Below are positions 6,752 to 11,336 of a DNA stretch of 11,336 nt, one piece after another. Made by a program: the position numbers and the translations under genes. The notes under the pieces are model-generated. The model saw only the letters and a list, made by a program, of their open reading frames with translations. It had not been told where the DNA came from and made no database searches. Source of the stretch: Parcubacteria group bacterium (GTDB lineage Bacteria > Patescibacteriota > Minisyncoccia > Moranbacterales > JAKLHP01); contig JBBABD010000025.1 in the NCBI GenBank assembly GCA_041657845.1, positions 1 to 11,336 on the forward strand, read 5' to 3'. Each line of letters starts with the position of its first letter. Position 1 is the stretch's first letter.

Positions 6752-7078
6752 TCAGTTGACGATGCCGCGACTGGTGACGATCTGCTTGGGACCCAAAACG
6801 TACAACTGCTTGCGACCCTCGTCGGTGCAGACGATGTTCTGGCCCTTGGGGCAGTCATGACGGTACACAGCCTTCTTGCCGTCGCCGCCACCGTTGAGCT
6901 TGTTCGACAGGTACTCGACGGCCACAGCCTCGCCCAGGTAGATCAACCCGCGAGGAATGCGAAAGGGGACCTTGGTGAGACCGTTGGGCGCCCGACCGTG
7001 GAAGTCCTTGTAAATCTTCTCCGGCGCTCGAGTCTTGGAGCGTACGCTCACGGGTCCGATGGGGTTCTTGCGGACCAT
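6752..7078 (-). CDS. Small basic protein with N-terminal RKNP motif, 108 aa
   Basis: Complete 108-residue gene; ATG 7078 overlaps the upstream stop as TGATG and has GGAGG 6 nt upstream, a strong start. It begins MVRKNP, placing the NP motif at the very N-terminus. The rest forms a compact, probably beta-rich domain with recognisable blocks FHGRAPNGL (26-34), RIPRGLIYLGEAVAVEY (40-56), NGGGDGKKAVYRH (62-74) and QLYVLG (91-96), ending in GIVN. I believe similar small proteins occur in many uncultured viral and bacterial contigs, but I cannot name the family or a function. There are two cysteines (76, 84). No membrane helix. It is coupled to the tail-anchored protein upstream, so it is probably made in matching amounts. 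Confidence 0.72.
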   Translation of the reverse strand: MVRKNPIGPVSVRSKTRAPEKIYKDFHGRAPNGLTKVPFRIPRGLIYLGEAVAVEYLSNKLNGGGDGKKAVYRHDCPKGQNIVCTDEGRKQLYVLGPKQIVTSRGIVN

Positions 7079-7686
7079 CACAATCCTCCAGCGACACGGT
7101 TGGCAGCGCTTCCCGGCTTGCGGGCTGCTGCGATGTAGGGCCAAGCGACAAAAGCCGCCACAGCGAGCCCGATGTAGGGCAGATATCGGATGATATCGTA
7201 CGTGGCGGTGACGCCTGTCTTCGCGGCGTTGCCGATGCTGTTGAGCACGACACCCACGTCGGTGGTGTCGACGCCTGCGTCTGCTGCCCAACCGGCAGGG
7301 GATGCGATGATCAGAGGCAGCTCCCCGGTATTGGACAGCCTCCACATGGCATTGGCCACGACGGTGGAAAGGGTGTTGTCGAACCCCGCAAGCACCATCG
7401 CGGTCTTGGCCTTGGTGGCCGTGAAGCTGGCACGGTTTTCGACCGCCCAGGCAACCCAGGCGTTGACGTACGGCGCGACATCGTCGGGGTCGACACTCTT
7501 GAGCCGTCCAAACGAAGTTGAGGCCATGGCGCCGTAAAACGGTACCCACTCGGTGTGGAATAGGGCATAGTCAGGGTTGTTTTCGGCGAGGTCAGTGATG
7601 ATCCCCGCAATAGCCCACATGGCGCGACTCTTCTCATCGAGTCCCAGGGCAATCCACTTGTCGATGTTGGACGTGGCGTCAGCCAT
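7078..7686 (-). CDS. Tail-anchored membrane protein, 202 aa
   Basis: Complete 202-residue gene; ATG 7686 overlaps the previous stop as TGATG, with GGGAGG 5 nt upstream. The first ~160 residues look helical and soluble, with Trp residues in short amphipathic helices (11, 24, 47, 77, 80). A single membrane helix lies at about 167-186 (YLPYIGLAVAAFVAWPYIAA), followed by a short basic tail (RKPGSAANR). No signal peptide. It is the last and largest of seven consecutive genes with this topology. In a membrane-containing virion it would have its N-terminal domain facing the capsid and its basic tail towards the DNA, by the positive-inside tendency. No family recognised. Confidence 0.7.
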   Translation of the reverse strand: MADATSNIDKWIALGLDEKSRAMWAIAGIITDLAENNPDYALFHTEWVPFYGAMASTSFGRLKSVDPDDVAPYVNAWVAWAVENRASFTATKAKTAMVLAGFDNTLSTVVANAMWRLSNTGELPLIIASPAGWAADAGVDTTDVGVVLNSIGNAAKTGVTATYDIIRYLPYIGLAVAAFVAWPYIAAARKPGSAANRVAGGL

Positions 7687-8114
7687 CACAGCCTCCCGCT
7701 GGTGACAGATTTTGTCGACCGCTTGCCGGTGCTGCCGATGAGGTATCCCACCAGCACACAACCCAGTGCAGCTGGGACGGCCCGAGAGATCAGCCAGGGC
7801 GCCAGCACGGATCCGAGCTTCACAGTGGTGCCGCGAATGGTGCTCGGGACCTCCTGTACGGAGGAGACGCCTTCCTGGCCCTTGGCCGTTGAGAAAATTT
7901 TGCTGTCCAGCCAGGAGCGAACTTGAGCCGCTTGCGGCTCGGGGTACATCACGACCCAGTTGTTACCCACGTCGTAGATGCCGGGGCTTACACCCGTGAG
8001 CGACTCCAGGCCTGCCTGGATGGCTTCAGCCTGGGTGCCTGGGCGCACCGCCTCGACAAGTCCGGCGTAGTCGCCTCCTGTGGCAGCGCGAAACGTGTCC
8101 AGCAGCGAGGTCAT
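7686..8114 (-). CDS. Tail-anchored membrane protein, 142 aa
   Basis: Complete 142-residue gene; ATG 8114 overlaps the upstream stop as ATGA. An upstream in-frame ATG at 8168 is disfavoured because it would overlap the previous gene by ~57 nt. The N-terminal ~70 residues are a small mixed domain (LESLTGVSPGIYDVGNNWVV around 36-55); a Ser/Gln/Val-rich linker follows. The membrane helix is at about 104-127, and the tail is basic (GKRSTKS). No signal peptide and no recognisable family. The phrase GVSPGIYDVG echoes GVSPDVDGSQV in the 104-residue protein three genes upstream, hinting that these two could be distant relatives. Confidence 0.68.
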   Translation of the reverse strand: MTSLLDTFRAATGGDYAGLVEAVRPGTQAEAIQAGLESLTGVSPGIYDVGNNWVVMYPEPQAAQVRSWLDSKIFSTAKGQEGVSSVQEVPSTIRGTTVKLGSVLAPWLISRAVPAALGCVLVGYLIGSTGKRSTKSVTSGRL

Positions 8115-8533
8115 TGCTCGCTCCAGAGGTAGATGCCCCCGATGACGGCCAGAGCCACCAGAGCCCACGCTCCGGTCGACATGACGCCCGAGGAAGCTCC
8201 TTCAGCAGGCACGTGTTCACCCGTGAAGGCGTTGATCGATCCAGTGACAGAAAACGACTCACCCAGGCTCTGTGCAATGGCGTTCCAGGTCAGAGGGCCA
8301 ACCACGCCGTCGGTGGTGAGCTGGGAGCGCTTTTGCAGGTTGATGACCGCGATCTCGGTGGCATCGCCGAAGATCCCGTCGACCGCGAGCTTGGAGCCCA
8401 GGCGGTTCAGGTACGTCTGGAGCGCTTTCACGGGTGAACCCTGGACGCCCTGGCGCAGCACGGGGCCGGAGCCTTTCTTGGCGGACATGTTCAGGTTGTA
8501 GCTTTCGAGGCCTGTGGCGGGAGTGATGGACAT
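8111..8533 (-). CDS. Peptidoglycan-binding domain membrane protein, 140 aa
   Basis: Complete 140-residue gene. I start it at ATG 8533, overlapping the previous stop as TAATG with AAAGGT 6 nt upstream. Residues ~25-90 match the peptidoglycan-binding domain 1 pattern: VLRQGVQGSPVKALQTYLN, GLxxDGIFG-like turn (VDGIFGDAT, 51-59), then DGVVGPLTWNAI (75-86). This family binds cell-wall peptidoglycan and usually accompanies a hydrolase domain. Here there is none; instead a Gly/Ser-rich linker leads to a single C-terminal membrane helix (about 121-137). The likely role is to hold a virion or membrane complex on the cell wall during entry, or to target a partner lysin. The enzymatic partner is not obvious in the window. 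Confidence 0.85.
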   Translation of the reverse strand: MSITPATGLESYNLNMSAKKGSGPVLRQGVQGSPVKALQTYLNRLGSKLAVDGIFGDATEIAVINLQKRSQLTTDGVVGPLTWNAIAQSLGESFSVTGSINAFTGEHVPAEGASSGVMSTGAWALVALAVIGGIYLWSEQ

Positions 8534-8670
8534 TATTTGACCTTTCCCATGTAGTACCCAATGGCAAGGCCGATCCCGAGCAGGGACACGGGCAGCAGCC
8601 ATTCCTTGACGGCGATGTAACCCAGCGTGGGTCTCGGATACGGGAGCGTTTGAAGGGCGGGATCGGGCAT
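8533..8670 (-). CDS. Tiny single-span membrane protein, 45 aa
   Basis: A 45-residue gene; ATG 8670 is 1 nt after the preceding stop, with AAGGAC 8 nt upstream. It consists of a Pro-rich N-terminus (LPYPRPTLGY) and one membrane helix (about 24-41, WLLPVSLLGIGLAIGYY), ending in a basic MGKVK. The frame is open further upstream but that stretch lies within the previous gene. Its position in the middle of the tail-anchored run and its fused junctions on both sides support it as a real gene. A minor virion membrane protein is most likely; a holin-like role is possible but unsupported. Confidence 0.7.
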   Translation of the reverse strand: MPDPALQTLPYPRPTLGYIAVKEWLLPVSLLGIGLAIGYYMGKVK

Positions 8671-8671
8671 G

Positions 8672-8986
8672 TCAGAGCGTCCTTTTGTTCTTGGACGGTT
8701 CCTTGCGCGTGGCGATGTAGTAGCCCAGCAGGCCCGCCCCAGCGATAATCCACCAAGTCTGTCGCAGCAATACCGGCCAGACCACGTTGGCAAGCTCATA
8801 GTCCACGCTGTGCCCCGGAACGGCCCGATTGGCACGCATGGCGAACAAGACCTCATTCAAGCCTGAACGTGCCTGTGACACATTCTGTCCACCGTACGAC
8901 ACCTGGGACCCGTCCACGTCGGGGCTGACGCCTGTGAACACCTGGAGCGTCAGCGCGGACGCCTGGGCTTCCAGCTCGGGGGTCAT
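8672..8986 (-). CDS. Tail-anchored membrane protein, 104 aa
   Basis: Complete 104-residue gene; ATG 8986 overlaps the previous stop as ATGA. The soluble N-terminal part (1-75) is Ala/Gln/Ser-rich and partly helical. One membrane helix lies at about 77-93 (TWWIIAGAGLLGYYIA), followed by a strongly basic tail (TRKEPSKNKRTL). No signal peptide or known family. Topology is the same as its neighbours, and a virion membrane protein is inferred. Confidence 0.68.
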   Translation of the reverse strand: MTPELEAQASALTLQVFTGVSPDVDGSQVSYGGQNVSQARSGLNEVLFAMRANRAVPGHSVDYELANVVWPVLLRQTWWIIAGAGLLGYYIATRKEPSKNKRTL

Positions 8987-9408
8987 TTGAGAGCCTTCCA
9001 GCCCAGGAATCCGAGCACAGCAACGACGCCTGCAATCATGGCGCCCTTGGTGGTGCCCTGGGAGATGAACGCCTCGGCATTCTCCCGCACGGTTGTCTGC
9101 GCCTTCTCCGCGTCAGCCACAGCGACTTGGGCGCTCGAGGACGCATTCTGCAACGCAATGGTGCGCTTCACCTGTTCGATGGCGTGCTCGACCTGTGCAA
9201 GCTCCGACATGATCGCCCCTAGTGTGGCGTTGAGAACTGTGACCTGGGAGTTGCGCTGCGCCCTATCGACAATGCCGTATGCTGCGGGCAGGTTGTTCAG
9301 CTGGGTCTTGATCCCCAACTCACTTGCACTGAGCTGTGCCCAACGCGCTTCGAGCGTGGCCAGCTGTCCTTCGGTGGTGGGGTCGGCCCCCATGAGTGCT
9401 GCGAGCAT
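8983..9408 (-). CDS. Coiled-coil tail-anchored protein, 141 aa
   Basis: Complete 141-residue gene; ATG 9408, 2 nt after the upstream stop, with AAGGGGA about 7 nt before it. Residues ~12-38 and ~47-112 are rich in Ala, Gln and Glu with heptad-like spacing, so a helical hairpin or oligomeric coiled coil is likely. A single membrane helix ends the protein (about 122-140, ending WKALK). No signal peptide. A rod anchored in the virion or host membrane is the natural reading; a spanin-like or tape-like role was considered but nothing specific supports it. Confidence 0.7.
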   Translation of the reverse strand: MLAALMGADPTTEGQLATLEARWAQLSASELGIKTQLNNLPAAYGIVDRAQRNSQVTVLNATLGAIMSELAQVEHAIEQVKRTIALQNASSSAQVAVADAEKAQTTVRENAEAFISQGTTKGAMIAGVVAVLGFLGWKALK

Positions 9409-9410
9409 GT

Positions 9411-9851
9411 TCAGTTCCCCTTGCGCTTGCCGCGCTTCTTGCGTGTGAAGTACCAGAGGCCGCCCACAGCGGCGATTCCGCCTACGATCCAGGCGATACC
9501 CGTATCGGTCACGGGAAGCCCCTCCACGAGGGTGGTCCCCTGGGACGGGTTGAGCTTACGGTCCAGGAAGGCGAGTGTGTCCTCGGTACCGTGCTTGAGC
9601 TTCTGAGCGGCGCTGGAGAAGTCACCCGTGATCACGTCGCCCACAAAGGCTCCTGTGTCGGTCACGACGCTGACGGAGGGGCGCACGTACTCACCGTAGG
9701 CGTCCCGCGTGGCGGACGCGATGTCGCCTGCGGTGCCGGTGATCGCGTCACCCGTGTTCGAGATGGCTTGGCCGACTGAGGAGCGCTTGACGTCGGTCCA
9801 CCAACCGTGCAGTCGCGGGGCTTCGCCTTCGAGGGTTGCGATGGTAATCAT
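9411..9851 (-). CDS. Tail-anchored membrane protein with NPS motif, 146 aa
   Basis: I place the start at ATG 9851, overlapping the upstream stop as ATGA; an in-frame ATG at 9863 would add four residues but has no good ribosome site at normal spacing. The protein has a mostly helical, Ala/Thr/Asp-rich N-terminal part (16-97), then RKLNPSQ (98-104), an NP motif resembling those in the basic proteins downstream. A membrane helix lies at about 117-136, and the tail is strongly basic (RKKRGKRKG). No family recognised. First of seven successive tail-anchored genes and coupled to the transglutaminase-like gene. Confidence 0.7.
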   Translation of the reverse strand: MITIATLEGEAPRLHGWWTDVKRSSVGQAISNTGDAITGTAGDIASATRDAYGEYVRPSVSVVTDTGAFVGDVITGDFSSAAQKLKHGTEDTLAFLDRKLNPSQGTTLVEGLPVTDTGIAWIVGGIAAVGGLWYFTRKKRGKRKGN

Positions 9852-10297
9852 GAGGGGTTCCATTCGGCTAGGATCAGCTCCTCAGCGTAAGGAACGCGAG
9901 AACCCATTGTGTTTTGGGGGTACGTCACGTCCATGCGTGTCCACCCGCTTTTTGGGAAGTGTACGTCCGCGACGACGTGATGCACAACAGACCTGTGGAA
10001 GTTTCGCAGCGCCACGAAGCGGAAAGGGTAGCCGCGTAGCGCAGCCCAGGCACCTACGCAGATGGCTTTGTCGTCGCAGTCGCCATGCAGGCTATCGTGG
10101 TCGAGCGTCTTGGAAGGCCTCTGCACCCACTCCTGGTCGACAGGGTCCTCGCGGTAGGGAATCTCACGCATGAAGACGAACAGATCCTCGGGACCCTTGT
10201 CGATGTGTGGGAGCATGTCGTGCGCATACGTCACGGCTAGGCGCAGCATTTCGGCGCCTGTCTGCTCCAGTGAATCGAGAGGTCGGACGGTCAACAT
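9848..10297 (-). CDS. Transglutaminase-like cysteine enzyme, first gene of leftward operon
   Basis: Complete 149-residue gene; ATG 10297 with AAGGT 6 nt upstream. It shows the papain-fold transglutaminase-like triad: Cys74 in HGDCDDKA (71-78), His107 in VHHVVADV (105-112) and Asp123 in RMDVTYP (121-127). The HGDCDD block with the following Ala-rich helix is the typical active-site helix of this superfamily, whose members cross-link or de-amidate Gln residues or act as cysteine proteases. There is no signal peptide or membrane helix, so it should act in the cytoplasm or inside the virion. It ends in WNPS, an NP site at its own C-terminus. As leader of the structural operon it could be a virion maturation protease or cross-linker; peptidoglycan modification is the alternative. 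Fold assignment is firm, substrate unknown. Confidence 0.82.
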   Translation of the reverse strand: MLTVRPLDSLEQTGAEMLRLAVTYAHDMLPHIDKGPEDLFVFMREIPYREDPVDQEWVQRPSKTLDHDSLHGDCDDKAICVGAWAALRGYPFRFVALRNFHRSVVHHVVADVHFPKSGWTRMDVTYPQNTMGSRVPYAEELILAEWNPS

Positions 10298-10438
10298 ATC
10301 GGGACCTTAACAACTACGTCGCGTGGTGGCAACGGTACCAATGAATTTTATGGAGTCGCAAAAGCTCAAAAAACTAAAATCGGATAATCCTACTATTCCG
10401 GTAGGCTTACATTCCTTTCCAATTTTCGCGATTTGCCT

Positions 10439-10461
10439 CGCGTGTACGCGCACGTGCGCAC
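10439..10461. other. 23-bp strictly alternating pyrimidine-purine tract (Z-DNA prone)
   Basis: All 23 bases alternate pyrimidine and purine, mostly CG, CA/TG steps, the classical requirement for left-handed Z-DNA under negative supercoiling. The tract contains a perfect 12-bp palindrome (10448-10459) and an overlapping 8-bp palindrome GTGCGCAC (10454-10461). It lies between the two divergent operons. Confidence 0.6.
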
Positions 10462-10509
10462 CCGGACTAGATGTCATCTCAATTTTTAATAAAATCGTGA
10501 AAAAACCCC

Positions 10510-10538
10510 TTGAATCCCTGGTGAGATATTTCGATGAT
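10510..10538 (+). promoter_or_regulatory. Candidate sigma70-type promoter for rightward operon
   Basis: TTGAAT (10510-10515), 17 bp, GATGAT (10533-10538): each hexamer matches the consensus at 4 of 6 positions with ideal spacing. It would start transcription near 10545, some 55 nt before the first rightward ATG. Judged by eye only. Confidence 0.35.
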
Positions 10539-10599
10539 ATGGGGAGTCGACAGAACGGTCGGCAAAAACCGCTAATCCCAACCCTGGAGAATCACTCCC

Positions 10600-11058
10600 A
10601 TGACAGCTGCAATCCAGTCCAAGATGATCTGTGACCTCGTCGCACGATTCGGTGTCTCGAAGTTGCGCTTCCAGGCGCACGGGCAGGCTGAGTTCAGCCC
10701 GCTGCCCAAGCTCCCTGCCTACAAGTCCACACCGAATGTGGTCACCGAAGAATGCGTGTCGCGTATGATGACAAGCGACAAGCTCCTGGATGTCACTTGC
10801 AAGGCGTACGCCCAGTGCCTCGGCCTCTGGTGCGCCATGTGGCTGGGTGCTGGTCGCCGACCCGACGTAGAGTCCGCAATCGGTGACTCGTTCGACGGCA
10901 CGCAGGCTCGCGCAGCCTGGGACCTTGACGGGTATTCCAAGGGCGTCAAGTCAGCGATTCATTGGCTGACCATCGACAGCAAAGAAGCCGAGAGCCTGTG
11001 GCTGGCCGGATACCACGAAGGCCTTCGCCTGTTGAACGGAACGGTGGTGGGGGAATGA
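10600..11058 (+). CDS. Hypothetical protein, first gene of rightward operon, 152 aa
   Basis: Complete 152-residue gene; ATG 10600 with GGAG 10 nt upstream. I do not recognise it. The N-terminal third is basic and mixed; residues ~60-150 look mainly helical (AYAQCLGLWCAMWLGAG, then a run through AIGDSFDGTQARAAWDLDGYSKGVKSA written in separate helices). It has four Cys (11, 53, 67, 72, counting by eye) and several Trp. No signal peptide; the hydrophobic stretch near 69-83 is short and contains Cys/Trp, so a soluble helix is more likely than a membrane span. First gene of the divergent unit and coupled by ATGA to the next, so probably an early or accessory viral protein. Confidence 0.7.
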   Translation: MTAAIQSKMICDLVARFGVSKLRFQAHGQAEFSPLPKLPAYKSTPNVVTEECVSRMMTSDKLLDVTCKAYAQCLGLWCAMWLGAGRRPDVESAIGDSFDGTQARAAWDLDGYSKGVKSAIHWLTIDSKEAESLWLAGYHEGLRLLNGTVVGE

Positions 11059-11255
11059 AAGTCAGGACAGACAAGTGCTTGCAGTGTCCCGACCAGGGCG
11101 GTCTCCCTTCCATGAAGGGTTACACCAAGGGACGCGGGCTTTGTGAATACCATCACATGATCGCGCTCGGACACAGTCGATCGGATGCCAACAAGAGTTA
11201 CCCCGATCACCCTTGCGCCGTTTACGATTCCCCGAGATCTGGAGGCGCCGCATGA
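11055..11255 (+). CDS. Small zinc-finger-like protein, 66 aa
   Basis: A 66-residue gene overlapping the previous stop as ATGA and the next start as ATGA. Cys8-x2-Cys11 and Cys30-x2-His33 (or His34) are spaced as in small treble-clef or zinc-ribbon modules, with a further Cys54. Basic residues between the pairs (MKGYTKGRGL) fit a nucleic-acid-binding finger. Similar tiny finger proteins are common in phage early regions. Function unknown. Confidence 0.65.
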   Translation: MKVRTDKCLQCPDQGGLPSMKGYTKGRGLCEYHHMIALGHSRSDANKSYPDHPCAVYDSPRSGGAA

Positions 11256-11336
11256 ACCACATCTACATGTTCCGCTCCCCCGAAGGGGTCATTCGCTCGC
11301 GGGAAGCCGAGAGCGCCCACCACGCAGCCCTGAAGC
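11252..11336 (+). CDS. Start of unknown gene (cut by right edge)
   Basis: ATG 11252 overlaps the previous stop as ATGA, and the frame stays open to the end of the window (28 codons). The visible N-terminus begins MNHIYMFRSPEGVIRSRE and has no signal peptide. Too short to identify. A GGAGGCGCC stretch just upstream could serve as the ribosome site. Confidence 0.5.
   Translation, partial: MNHIYMFRSPEGVIRSREAESAHHAALK

Larger units (their letters stand above)
10298..10599. promoter_or_regulatory. Divergent AT-richer control region between the two operons
   Basis: 302 bp without a convincing gene, clearly richer in A/T than its flanks. For the leftward operon, TAAAAT (minus strand, 10345-10350) is a candidate -10 but with only a T-run as -35. 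It also holds several short inverted repeats: CCTAC/GTAGG (10389-10405), CGCGA/TCGCG (10427-10442), CGCGT/ACGCG (10439-10450) and a perfect 12-bp palindrome GCGCACGTGCGC (10448-10459). These could be operator sites or part of a replication origin. A GTG/ATG frame within it (10323-10634, +) lacks a ribosome site and is not called. Confidence 0.6.

Noticed and set aside
8533..8670. Holin function for the 45-aa membrane protein
   Set aside because: A single span and small size are compatible, but the same topology is shared by all neighbours, so nothing singles it out as a holin.
1..10297. Tailed-phage structural cluster
   Set aside because: No terminase, portal, prohead protease, tape measure or sheath pattern, and seven tail-anchored proteins in a row would be very unusual for a tailed phage.
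10298..10599. CRISPR array or attachment site
   Set aside because: The repeats are short, inverted and not regularly spaced; there is no tRNA end or duplicated core.
10323..10634. 103-codon + strand frame in the divergent region
   Set aside because: No Shine-Dalgarno site, it begins inside the likely leftward promoter area, passes through the candidate rightward promoter and overlaps the start of the well-supported gene at 10600.

Overview
The window looks like part of a viral genome (free phage or integrated provirus) from a GC-rich bacterial host. Nearly every base is coding, genes are short, start and stop codons overlap repeatedly (ATGA, TGATG, TAATG), and Shine-Dalgarno sites are strong. 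I see no ribosomal RNA, tRNA, metabolic gene or insertion sequence. I also see none of the tailed-phage hallmarks (terminase, portal, tail tape measure, tail sheath). What is present fits better with a tailless, membrane-containing icosahedral virus. That is an inference from composition and motif resemblance, not from a database match.

Layout. A divergent, AT-richer intergenic region (10298-10599) separates two transcription units. Rightward (+) is the start of an operon of small unknown genes (10600-11336, cut by the window edge), probably non-structural. Leftward (-) is a block of 17 genes covering 1-10297, the probable virion module. In transcription order it has four parts. (1) A transglutaminase-like cysteine enzyme (9848-10297). 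(2) Seven consecutive small proteins (7078-9851), each with a soluble N-terminal part and a single C-terminal membrane helix; one carries a peptidoglycan-binding domain. (3) Four basic proteins (4201-7078) sharing a recurrent Lys/Arg-Asn-Pro motif, two with very basic, presumably nucleic-acid-binding segments. (4) A probable major capsid protein (3339-4061), then four 190-208 residue proteins rich in beta-strand-like sequence (860-3239), then a larger protein with an Asp-box that runs off the left edge (1-851) and may be a spike or receptor-binding protein.

How they may work together (inference). The capsid and beta-rich proteins would form the shell and vertices. The tail-anchored proteins would sit in an internal membrane with their basic tails towards the DNA. 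The basic NP-motif proteins would bind DNA or link membrane and genome. The peptidoglycan-binding membrane protein would help entry or lysis, and the transglutaminase-like enzyme would process or cross-link virion proteins.

The genes around the capsid gene are separated by 99-139 bp gaps that hold RNA hairpins, unlike the otherwise fused operon, which suggests separate control of dosage there. Replication and packaging genes are not in the window, so the virus type cannot be fixed from it alone.
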